Assembly: GCF_023155745.1 (NCBI RefSeq)
Contig: NZ_JAKNUS010000002.1
Coordinates: 372,001 to 436,000 of the forward strand
Direction: 5' to 3'
Source of the DNA: Microbacterium kunmingense
Lineage (GTDB): Bacteria; Actinomycetota; Actinomycetes; Actinomycetales; Microbacteriaceae
DNA: 64,000 nt
Part shown: positions 25,731-32,272 of the stretch, one piece after another
Layout of the letters: each line of letters starts with the position of its first letter
Numbering within the stretch: the stretch's first letter is position 1
The notes under the pieces: model-generated
What the model was told of the DNA's origin: nothing
Seen by the model: the letters and a program-made list of their open reading frames with translations, nothing else
Databases searched by the model: none
Position numbers and translations under genes: made by a program

Positions 25731-27009
25731 CGGTCACCGTGAAGTCGACGGCCGCTCCATCGCGCACCGGCAGGACGCCCGTGTGCTCCTGAAAGCGGCG
25801 GCAGATGACGTCCGCGTAGGACGGGTCCAGCTCGACGAGGAACGCCTTCCGCGCGAGGCGGTGCGCCGCGATGAGCGTGGAGCCGGATCCGGCGAAGCCG
25901 TCGATCACCCACGCGCCCGGAGCGCACGAGTTGACGAGCATCGCCTCGACCAGCTCGACCGGCTTCATCGTCGGGTGCACCGCCGACTTCGACGGCCGCG
26001 CGACGTCGAACACGGTCGATGACCGGTTGTCGCCGTGCCAGTGGTCGCCGCCGCGCCCGAGACGGCCCTCGCCGCCGGCGGTGAAGCCGTAGGCGATCGG
26101 CTCGAACTCGCGCTCGATCTCGCCTTCGATGATCGGCTCCGACTGGTAGTGGTAGTCGGCGCGCGACAGCACGAAGCGGTCCTTCACCCACATCAGCGTC
26201 TGCCGGTACCGGATGCCGAGCCGCTCCATCGCCGCCTGCAGCGGGACGCGGAGCACGTCGGAGTGCGCGACGTAGATCGGGGCTCCCGGGCGGCACACCT
26301 TCGCGGCGACTTCGAGGAACGCGACCGAGACGGCGATCGCGGCATCCTCGCCGTCGTTCTGGATGCGCAGGCCGGTGCCGCCGACGTACTCGACGCCGTA
26401 GGGCGGGTCGGTCCAGCAGCAGTCGAACGTGATGCCGGCGGCCGCGGCGCGCACGGCGTCGAGGTCACCTGACGATCCGACCAGCAGCCGGTGCTCGCCG
26501 AGCTGCCACACGTCGCCGACGCGCGAGATCGCGTCCGCGGGCTCCGGGCGGTCGGGCACGTCATCCGGGTCGGTCAGCGACACCGGCGTGGACAGCTCCG
26601 CGATCAGCGTGTCCAGGTCGCCCTGCGTGTAGCCCGTCCCGTCGAGGTCGCCGGCCGCAGCGAGAGCCGTCACGAGGTCCGCGTCATCGTACGAGCCGAG
26701 ATCCGCGAGCCGGTTGTCCGCGAGCACGATGCGCGTCGCCGTGGCGTCGTCGACGTCGACCGTCGTCGCCTGCACCGTCTCCCACCCGAGCGAGCACGCC
26801 GCGAGGTACGTGTGATTCCCCGCGAGGATCTCGTTCGGCCGTCCGGTGAGCGTCCCGACGTTCACGACGAGCGGGCGGTACTGCCCGTGCGCCGTCAGCG
26901 ACTCCGCGATCGCGCGCACATCGCCGCGGCGCGGGTTCCGGTGGAACAGCGACAGGTCAGCGACCGCGAACTGGACGACCTCGAGGCGTCGGAGGGTCGA
27001 TTCGTCCAC
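25717..27009 (-). CDS. ParB-like domain fused to beta-class DNA methyltransferase
   Basis: 430 residues from a GTG. Residues about 10-100 match a ParB/sulfiredoxin-type domain (FHRNPRRGDVRAIAESL, then EILAGNHTYLAA). The methyltransferase has catalytic TDPPYGVEY near 198-206 and the AdoMet-binding DGFAGSGST near 368-376, so motif IV precedes motif I (beta class, N6-adenine or N4-cytosine). No restriction partner is nearby. Such orphan enzymes beside terminases probably protect phage DNA from host nucleases; specificity is unknown. Confidence 0.85.
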   Translation of the reverse strand: MDESTLRRLEVVQFAVADLSLFHRNPRRGDVRAIAESLTAHGQYRPLVVNVGTLTGRPNEILAGNHTYLAACSLGWETVQATTVDVDDATATRIVLADNRLADLGSYDDADLVTALAAAGDLDGTGYTQGDLDTLIAELSTPVSLTDPDDVPDRPEPADAISRVGDVWQLGEHRLLVGSSGDLDAVRAAAAGITFDCCWTDPPYGVEYVGGTGLRIQNDGEDAAIAVSVAFLEVAAKVCRPGAPIYVAHSDVLRVPLQAAMERLGIRYRQTLMWVKDRFVLSRADYHYQSEPIIEGEIEREFEPIAYGFTAGGEGRLGRGGDHWHGDNRSSTVFDVARPSKSAVHPTMKPVELVEAMLVNSCAPGAWVIDGFAGSGSTLIAAHRLARKAFLVELDPSYADVICRRFQEHTGVLPVRDGAAVDFTVTDAGA

Positions 27010-27153
27010 CAGATCACCGTCCTTCGAGGGTCGTGCGCGTGCGCGCGTGCGATGGGGGTTACCCGAAAGGCCCGGGGAGAGAGGAACACAGCCTCCGGGA
27101 GTGGTCCGTGGGTCGGGCGAGGGCTGGATTTTCTGTGGGGGGGCCTCGGTGGG

Positions 27154-27498
27154 TCAGGCGCGGATGATCTCGGCGTGGGGTGAGGCGGCCAGGGTGGCGC
27201 GCAGGGAGTCCCACGCGGCCGTGTCACGCACCTGGGCGTCCACTCCCCCGTCGAGGTACAGGACGTCGGCGCTGTGGCCTCTCGTCCCCTGGCGGTGGGA
27301 CCGGATGGTGACGCGTCCTCCGCTGGGGTAGCGGATGCTCTCCAGTCCGTTCGCTCTCCGCGCTGATGCTTCGGCGGGGGCGAGGGCTGCGATCTCTTCG
27401 AGCGCCGCCCGTGACTCGGTGGTGGTGACGGTGAGCACGATGATCCGCTTCCCCAGCTCGGCGTCCTGGTTGATCCCGACGGCGGCGTATCGGTTCAT
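27154..27498 (-). CDS. Hypothetical protein with terminase-like beta segment
   Basis: 114 residues from an ATG overlapping the previous stop (ATGA). Residues about 50-85 (SIRYPSGGRVTIRSHRQG, then SADVLYLDGG) resemble the segment before and including Walker B in phage terminases, but no Walker A is present, so it is not an ATPase by itself. I do not assign a function. A 144-bp gap with no gene separates it from the methyltransferase. Confidence 0.5.
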   Translation of the reverse strand: MNRYAAVGINQDAELGKRIIVLTVTTTESRAALEEIAALAPAEASARRANGLESIRYPSGGRVTIRSHRQGTRGHSADVLYLDGGVDAQVRDTAAWDSLRATLAASPHAEIIRA

Positions 27499-27695
27499 CG
27501 TCCCCGCCCTCTGCTCGGCACGTTCAGTCCCGCCGGGGCGTAGAGCCCGACGACGACGCGGGCGCCGGTGCGCTCGCACTCGTCCTTGTGCTCGTATCCC
27601 TGGCCGCCGTCGGTCGCGACGATCTCGCCGTTCGCGGCCTTCAGCCTCCACGCCCACTTCCCGTCGGCCCGCTGGTACACCTCGAACTCGGTCAT
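27495..27695 (-). CDS. DUF1508 (YegP-like) protein
   Basis: A 66-residue protein whose FEVYQRADGKWAWRLKAANG motif and repeated GY-x-KDECE segment match DUF1508, a small beta-beta-beta-alpha fold often found as tandem repeats. Here a single copy is present. The ATG at 27695 follows GAAGGAG by 6 nt, preferred over a GTG 18 nt upstream. Function is unknown. Confidence 0.72.
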   Translation of the reverse strand: MTEFEVYQRADGKWAWRLKAANGEIVATDGGQGYEHKDECERTGARVVVGLYAPAGLNVPSRGRGR

Positions 27696-27706
27696 CCCTC
27701 GCTCCT

Positions 27707-28066
27707 TCACCACCAGTCGGGGACGAGCTCGCCGAGCCCGCCCGAGTTGATCGCCCCCGCGCCGCGCTGCTGGTTGCAGAGCGTGTGCGCGTGGCGGAAG
27801 TTGTCCCAGTCCTCCTGCAGCTCGGGGTGCGTGGAGACGGGGTAGTAGTGGTCGAGGTTGTGGGAGTCGGGCGTGGTGCCGGGCTCGGCGTCGTAGTCGA
27901 TCAGGCCGTGGCAGATGTGGCAGTTCGCGTCCGGGTCGCCCTCAGCGTCGAGCCGCTTCCCTTCCTCGAAGAAGTCGGTGCGGAGCTGGTGCATCCGGCG
28001 GCTGTTCTTGCGGGCCTTCTCGACGCCGGGGCCGAGCTTCGCGCCGGCGGGGAAGTCGTCGTCCAT
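27707..28066 (-). CDS. HNH endonuclease
   Basis: 119 residues with C-HIC near residue 50, the HNLDHYYPVS core near 70-79, then NFRHAHTLCNQQRG near 89-102. This is a full HNH metal site with paired cysteines. HNH proteins next to terminases take part in DNA packaging in several siphophages. The gene lies upstream of the terminase region, separated from it by two small genes and the methyltransferase. Confidence 0.82.
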   Translation of the reverse strand: MDDDFPAGAKLGPGVEKARKNSRRMHQLRTDFFEEGKRLDAEGDPDANCHICHGLIDYDAEPGTTPDSHNLDHYYPVSTHPELQEDWDNFRHAHTLCNQQRGAGAINSGGLGELVPDWW

Positions 28067-28088
28067 CGTCCCCCGATCGGTGGGTGTG

Positions 28089-28124
28089 CGGGGCGCCGGC
28101 GCCGTGGGTCGGTTCGGCGCCCCG
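28089..28124. terminator. Hairpin upstream of the HNH gene
   Basis: Perfect 10-bp arms (CGGGGCGCCG at 28089-28098; its complement at 28115-28124) with a 16-nt loop, in the 209-bp gap between the 121-residue protein and HNH. No U tract. It could separate transcription of the upstream gene from the packaging operon. Confidence 0.5.
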
Positions 28125-28275
28125 CTCGGGGTGGTGCAGGTACCCCTAGCTCCGAGGAATCCCGAGCATCGTGAGGGCCCTTCGCGGCAGGCAGCTCCGC
28201 GTTGACACCGGTCTGACCTCGGCCGGGAGGAGCGGGCGCGACGGCTGTTCCGTGCCGTAGGGCGCCACGGTCAGC

Positions 28276-28641
28276 TCAGAACTCCCGGCCGAGGGTCGAT
28301 ATGGCGACGTCGTCGCCGTGGTTCGTGGTGGCCGTGCGGCCGTCAGTGTCGATCACGACGCCCTCGAGGGGGTAGCCGTCGCGGTCGTACCGGAGGATGT
28401 CCCCCACGCGGATGCCGTGAGCGTCGGAGGCGTCGAACGTGCGAGGTGTGGTCGCGTCAATCCAGGCGACCGCGGCGCGGGCCTGATCGGCGAGCATCCG
28501 GCCGTCGACGTGCGGTGACGTGTCGAGCACGTCGGCGAGTTGAGTGAGGCCCGCACGGTCGCGTTCGTCCTGCAGCCGGGCGATGTTCGCGCGGTTGATG
28601 GAGGCGAAGTCGCCATGTCGGTGCCCGTGGGTAGGCTCCAC
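28276..28641 (-). CDS. Hypothetical protein
   Basis: 121 residues starting at a GTG 6 nt after GGAGGG. The same frame runs open to 28809, but that longer version would start at a TTG without a ribosome-binding site and run through two strong hairpins. The protein is mixed alpha/beta with a SINRANIARLQDERD helix and an HGIRVGDILRYDRDGYPLEGVV-like beta end (segments shown in part). I do not recognise it. It is the first gene after the early-operon hairpins. Confidence 0.5.
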   Translation of the reverse strand: MEPTHGHRHGDFASINRANIARLQDERDRAGLTQLADVLDTSPHVDGRMLADQARAAVAWIDATTPRTFDASDAHGIRVGDILRYDRDGYPLEGVVIDTDGRTATTNHGDDVAISTLGREF

Positions 28642-28678
28642 GGCAGCCCTCCGATCGATTCCCGTCGATGGTGGGTCA

Positions 28679-28713
28679 GACCCCGGCGAGCGTTCCCGCG
28701 CTCGTTCGGGGTC
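28679..28713. terminator. Strong two-part hairpin at the early/late operon boundary
   Basis: GACCCCG (28679-28685) pairs with CGGGGTC (28707-28713); inside it CGAGCG (28687-28692) pairs with CGCTCG (28699-28704). With a second hairpin 22 bp away it marks the end of the leftward early operon. No clear U tract. Confidence 0.6.
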
Positions 28714-28735
28714 GTCTACGTCTAGTGACGCCGAA

Positions 28736-28767
28736 GGCCCCGCGAGCGTCGTGTGCTCTTCGGGGCC
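28736..28767. terminator. Second hairpin of the tandem terminator
   Basis: GGCCCCG (28736-28742) pairs with CGGGGCC (28761-28767). On the minus strand it is followed by TTCGGCG. Paired with 28679-28713 it probably stops transcription of the early region coming from the WhiB/nuclease genes. Confidence 0.6.
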
Positions 28768-28827
28768 CTCAGCGTTGGTGTCTCCGTCCGACACCGTTCC
28801 AAGAATCAAGGTAGGGGTGTCAAGTAC

Positions 28828-29097
28828 TCACGGGGGCGGAGGTGGAGAAACACGGCGTGTCGCGTCCTGTGCGGCTGCCTCCGCGGCTCGCAGGGCGCGC
28901 ATGCGGTAGCGGTGCGTCGGCCAGTTGCCGAGGCGCTCACGGAAGTACGCCTGGAGCACGTGGAGCTCGACGACGCGGACCTGCTGCCCGTTCCGTTCTT
29001 CCCAGCCCATGACCATGCCGCTCCGCCGCCAATGGCGGATCGTGTTGACCGCGCGCCCGGTGAGCTTCGCGGCCTCACGGTAGGTCAGGGTCGGCAT
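28828..29097 (-). CDS. MerR/excisionase-type helix-turn-helix protein
   Basis: 89 residues. The N-terminus (LTYREAAKLTGRAVNTIRHWRRSG, about 4-27) is a winged helix-turn-helix of the MerR/HTH_17 type. Residues about 40-50 (QQVRVVELHVL) form the wing. A helical tail and a proline run follow. It is the last gene before the tandem hairpins. The position suits a regulator of late genes as well as an excisionase; sequence does not decide. Confidence 0.68.
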   Translation of the reverse strand: MPTLTYREAAKLTGRAVNTIRHWRRSGMVMGWEERNGQQVRVVELHVLQAYFRERLGNWPTHRYRMRALRAAEAAAQDATRRVSPPPPP

Positions 29098-29100
29098 GGA

Positions 29101-29925
29101 TTAGCGGCTCACCCCTGCGGCCTTGATCGCCTTCTCCGCCGCGGTCGCCGCGTCGCGGACGGCGCGAATCTGCATGAGCTTGTGCTGCAGCGCGGCATCG
29201 ACCTGCTTGCCCGCGATGAGGTAACGCCCGAAGGACTCCCGCAGCTCCTTGACGGAGACGGCCGAAGATCCCCACGCGTACTCGCCGTCGACGACCCGGA
29301 TGCCGAGAATCTCTGTCACCTCGGCCAGGAGAGCATCGGTGGCCTCCGCGCGGCGCTTCCAGTGCTCGGCGGTGCTGTTGTCGTACGACAGCCGGCGTTC
29401 GACCTCGGCGTCGATCGAGCCGCGGTGCTCGTCCTGCAGGGCACGAACGCGCTCGCTGATCGCCCGCATCCGCTCGGAGTCAGCCTTCTGGATGATGGCG
29501 TGCGTCGCCTCCCAGGACGGGTTCCGGTCCTCGTGGCGAGCGGCCTTCACCACGACGTTCATCCGTGTCTTCGTGCGCGGATTCGGATCGGGAACGATCA
29601 GCCCCCATCCGTGCGGTAGCTCCTCGGGGCGAACGATGCTGGTGTCGGGTGCGACGATCCACCACTCGTGCACGTTCTGTTCCCACGTCTCCGCCTTGGC
29701 GGGCTGGTCGAGTTCGGCCAGCCAGTCCGAGCGGGCGACCTTCACCTCGTACCCGCGAAGGTACCGGCCGCGCGAGCCGAAGAACCCGCAGTAGAGGCCG
29801 TCGATGCGGCGCGAGCCGAGAGCTACCTCAGTCATGAACATGCCGCCGGGCATGTCGTCGCCAGGCTTCACCAGCGACGCCCGCAGACGCTCGACGAGCA
29901 CCTTCGCTGTCATTCGGCTAGCCAT
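29101..29925 (-). CDS. MmcB-like protein with PD-(D/E)XK nuclease fold
   Basis: 274 residues, ATG coupled to the previous stop by TGATG. Residues about 35-110 have a nuclease-like pattern: RIDGLYCGFF, then GYEVKVARSDWLAEL, then EWWIVAPDTSI. The D..E-V-K arrangement matches the PD-(D/E)XK core of MmcB-type proteins. The rest is helical with coiled-coil potential (about 140-215). It may act in phage DNA processing or host DNA repair interference. Catalysis is inferred from the motif. Confidence 0.65.
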   Translation of the reverse strand: MASRMTAKVLVERLRASLVKPGDDMPGGMFMTEVALGSRRIDGLYCGFFGSRGRYLRGYEVKVARSDWLAELDQPAKAETWEQNVHEWWIVAPDTSIVRPEELPHGWGLIVPDPNPRTKTRMNVVVKAARHEDRNPSWEATHAIIQKADSERMRAISERVRALQDEHRGSIDAEVERRLSYDNSTAEHWKRRAEATDALLAEVTEILGIRVVDGEYAWGSSAVSVKELRESFGRYLIAGKQVDAALQHKLMQIRAVRDAATAAEKAIKAAGVSR

Positions 29926-30137
29926 CACATCCACCCCGTTCCGATGCCCCACACCATCGCGATCACCGCAGCGACGATCAGCGCCAGCGCCGAAGCGAAG
30001 AGCCCGCGAGCGGCGGCGACGGCCGGGCCGCTGACGATGCCCCGAGGTGCAGCGATCGCGGCGATGGTGAACACCGCGACGACGCAGAGCACGATGCCGG
30101 CGAGCGAGCACAGCAGCAGCGCAGCCGGGGCGCTCAC
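29925..30137 (-). CDS. Two-helix membrane protein
   Basis: 70 residues from a GTG overlapping the previous stop (GTGA), itself ending in a TGATG junction. Two membrane helices (about residues 4-28 and 42-65) with a short basic loop. There is no recognised family. The coupled junctions show that it belongs to the early operon. Confidence 0.55.
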   Translation of the reverse strand: MSAPAALLLCSLAGIVLCVVAVFTIAAIAAPRGIVSGPAVAAARGLFASALALIVAAVIAMVWGIGTGWM

Positions 30138-30397
30138 CGGATGCTCCCCGGCTGCGCACGATCGACGGCCGTCCACCCTCGCCCGAAGGCCTCCGCGAAC
30201 GCAACAAACGCATCGTGGAGGGCTCGCAACTGCTGGCCGGCCGCCTCAGCCGGGTTGGCAGGCGGCTCTACGACCAGGGGCGGATTGATCAGCGACGGCC
30301 ACCTGTCATCCATCCGCTGCAGCGCCTCGCGCGCCCTCGTGTCGATGAGAGCGCGCACGCGCGCGTTGCTCAGCAGGATCTCCTTCTCGACGTCCAT
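30134..30397 (-). CDS. Hypothetical early protein
   Basis: 87 residues, helical and acidic/basic, no motif recognised. Its ATG shares a base with the WhiB stop, and its stop overlaps the next start. The segment RVRALIDTRAREALQRMDDRWP suggests a single long amphipathic helix followed by a proline-rich linker and a second helix. Confidence 0.5.
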   Translation of the reverse strand: MDVEKEILLSNARVRALIDTRAREALQRMDDRWPSLINPPLVVEPPANPAEAAGQQLRALHDAFVAFAEAFGRGWTAVDRAQPGSIR

Positions 30398-30675
30398 CAG
30401 GCCGCCCCCTTCCTCTTCAGCGCCCGGCGCTCTCGCTCGGACTTCCCACCCCAGATCCCGAAGCGCTCATCGTTGCGAAGCGCATATTCCAGGCACTCCG
30501 CCACCACCTCGCAGTCGGCGCAGATGCTCTTCGCCTCCTTCGTCGATCCGCCCTTCTCGGGGAAGAACGGCTCGGGGTCGACCTGCGAGCACAGAGCGTC
30601 TTGCGTCCACGGCTCCGGCGACACGAACCCGCCCGACGCCCACGGCATCCCCGGCGCCCCCTCTGTCGCGAACAT
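30397..30675 (-). CDS. WhiB-family Fe-S regulator
   Basis: 92 residues with the full WhiB signature: an isolated Cys near residue 29, CADC-x5-C near 52-61, then GIWGG near 73-77 and a basic tail (ERRALKRKG). WhiB proteins bind a [4Fe-4S] cluster and act with the principal sigma factor; they exist only in actinobacteria and their phages. In mycobacteriophage TM4 a phage WhiB affects host division and superinfection. Here it is in the middle of the early operon, so early expression on induction is likely. Confidence 0.9.
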   Translation of the reverse strand: MFATEGAPGMPWASGGFVSPEPWTQDALCSQVDPEPFFPEKGGSTKEAKSICADCEVVAECLEYALRNDERFGIWGGKSERERRALKRKGAA

Positions 30676-30899
30676 CACTTCCCCTTCCCGGCGGCCTCGA
30701 GGTCTGCGCGGCGAGCTGCCTCGCAGTCGGAGCACACGACGGCCGCCCAGTCGGACGTGAGCTTCGAGCTGGTCATCTTGCGGCCGCAGTAGCCGCGGCC
30801 CTTGGTCGCGCTCGTCGCGCAGATGCGCTCGGAGTCGGTGGTGGACGCCTTCCGCGGCTTCCATGCGTCGCGGTGCGCCTTGATCGGACCCTCGCTCAT
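30675..30899 (-). CDS. Small cysteine-containing protein
   Basis: 74 residues with Cys pairs ICATSATKGRGYCGRK and VVCSDCEAAR, suggesting one zinc finger. It overlaps both neighbours (ATGA upstream, TGATG downstream). Similar short zinc proteins surround WhiB genes in actinophages. Function is unknown. Confidence 0.58.
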   Translation of the reverse strand: MSEGPIKAHRDAWKPRKASTTDSERICATSATKGRGYCGRKMTSSKLTSDWAAVVCSDCEAARRADLEAAGKGK

Positions 30900-31516
30900 G
30901 CCGCGCCGCCGTACTTCGTTCCGCACACCGTGCAGGCCTTCGCGAGCATCGATCGCCCGTCGGCCGTCTCGATCCAGTCGATGAGCACCGCGCACTTCCC
31001 GCAGACGTCGCAGCGCTCCATCTCGACGGACTCGGGCTCAGCGCGCGCGACCGGCGCAGGCTCGGGGCGACGTCCGCTAGTGCGGCGGATGAGGCTGAAG
31101 AGCGTCTCTTCCAGCTCGACGAGATCGGGCCAGGCCCGGATGTCGTCCACGATGCGCGCGAGCCACGCGCGGGCCTCGTGCGCCCACCAGCGCGCGGAGT
31201 CGAGATCCTCGGGCAGCACCGCCGGCAGCGACACCCCTACCGCCTCGAGGTGCCGCGCGGCCGTCGTGAGGTACGCCCTCAACGCCGCCCAGAGCGCGAG
31301 CGTGTCGCGGGTGCCGGGCCCGTCGACGATCGGGATGTTGTCGATGTAGCCGCCGCCCGACACCTTCTCCTGGAGCTTCGCCGCGCGGAGGTGCGGGAGC
31401 ACGAGCACGCCCGTCGTCTCGATGACGACCGGGAGCTGGTCGACGTGCCACAGGAAGCTCTCGCGCCACTGCCGGTAGCCGGCGTCCGGGTCGATCGCGT
31501 CGAGAGGGATCGTCAT
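30896..31516 (-). CDS. Hypothetical protein with C-terminal zinc ribbon
   Basis: 206 residues. The N-terminal 150 are helical (YRQWRESFLWHVDQLP, then LWAALRAYLTTAARHLEAV); the last 40 contain CDVCGK and CTVCGTKY, a two-CxxC zinc ribbon. Actinophages often have this arrangement of a helical body and terminal ribbon in the early region. No enzymatic motif is visible. The start overlaps the previous stop by ATGA. Confidence 0.6.
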   Translation of the reverse strand: MTIPLDAIDPDAGYRQWRESFLWHVDQLPVVIETTGVLVLPHLRAAKLQEKVSGGGYIDNIPIVDGPGTRDTLALWAALRAYLTTAARHLEAVGVSLPAVLPEDLDSARWWAHEARAWLARIVDDIRAWPDLVELEETLFSLIRRTSGRRPEPAPVARAEPESVEMERCDVCGKCAVLIDWIETADGRSMLAKACTVCGTKYGGAA

Positions 31517-31712
31517 GTCATCACCCCGCAGCCGCACGCGCCGTTCAGCGCGATCTCCACGAAGCACTCCCCGCACACCGGCCGTGGCGGGCGCGAGGAC
31601 GGGCAGACGTCGTGCACCCACCCTTCGGCCGTGCGACGGATCGGCTCGCTGAGTCGAAGGTGTCGTGGCACGCGCGGCAGACGCCCGGGTGCTTGGCCTG
31701 GATCACGGTCAT
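31513..31712 (-). pseudogene. Frameshifted small zinc-binding protein
   Basis: The start (ATG 31712, ATGA overlap) opens MTVIQAKHPGVCRACHDTF in one frame. The rest (EPIRRTAEGWVHDVC, then PVCGECFVEIAL, ending at 31513 with an ATGA overlap) lies in another frame. The two parts together match one typical phage zinc protein with CxxC pairs. The interval is 200 bp, one base short of a multiple of three. The break lies near the CTTCGACTCAGC stretch. A base deletion, a sequencing error or an unusual -1 shift could explain it; no slippery heptamer is present. Confidence 0.7.
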
Positions 31713-32272
31713 GAGGTCGCCAACAAGCGCGCGACCGGCTCGAACTCACACCCCGGCTCGCATCCGTAGGGCGTGCACGAGCCAGGCCCGTGCCCCCACG
31801 GCGCGACGAGGTGCTCGCCGATGATGTCGAGGTCGGTCTTTCGCAAGCCGAGCCCGCCCTTCCAGGGAACCGGCTCGTCGAGCGCCCGCGCGTTCGTCAG
31901 GACGAGGTGGTGCACGTCCCGGTCATGCTCGTAGTCGGCCCACTCGGAACAGCAGTCCATGTCCGGATCGTCCTCGTGCCCCTGGTAGACGCCGAGCTGC
32001 GCCAGGCAGTCGTCCGCGAGGTGCACGTCGACGAGATCGACCACGCCGATGATGTGCCCGAGATGCAGCGCATCGCCGTCAACCCGATCGGTGTCCATGC
32101 CGTGCGACGCGACCCGCGACCACGACGGGTCGCCGGCGGGCATCGGCCTCAGCGAGACGTGGATCGCGACCGGCCCGCGGTAGGGACCGAGCGACCGCGA
32201 CCGGTTCTCGACGTCCTTCCCGCCGTGGACGATCGCCCAGGCCCAGGGCTGTCGAACGGTGAGGACTCTCAT
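31709..32272 (-). CDS. ASCH-domain protein
   Basis: 187 residues. The N-terminus (MRVLTVRQPWAWAIVHGGKDVENRS visible in part, LTVRQPW and KDVENRS) is the ASCH beta-barrel signature, related to PUA domains and thought to bind RNA or modified nucleotides. The C-terminal part has scattered cysteines and VPWKGGLGL. It overlaps the helicase-methyltransferase stop by ATGA and ends at the frameshifted zinc gene. Target is unknown. Confidence 0.75.
   Translation of the reverse strand: MRVLTVRQPWAWAIVHGGKDVENRSRSLGPYRGPVAIHVSLRPMPAGDPSWSRVASHGMDTDRVDGDALHLGHIIGVVDLVDVHLADDCLAQLGVYQGHEDDPDMDCCSEWADYEHDRDVHHLVLTNARALDEPVPWKGGLGLRKTDLDIIGEHLVAPWGHGPGSCTPYGCEPGCEFEPVARLLATS

Noticed and set aside
28202-28207. 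Plus-strand TTGACA as a promoter
   Set aside because: No -10-like sequence at the right distance, and no plus-strand gene follows.
28276-28809. Longer version of the 121-residue protein starting at 28809
   Set aside because: It would start at TTG without a ribosome-binding site and cross two strong hairpins; the GTG at 28641 has GGAGGG.
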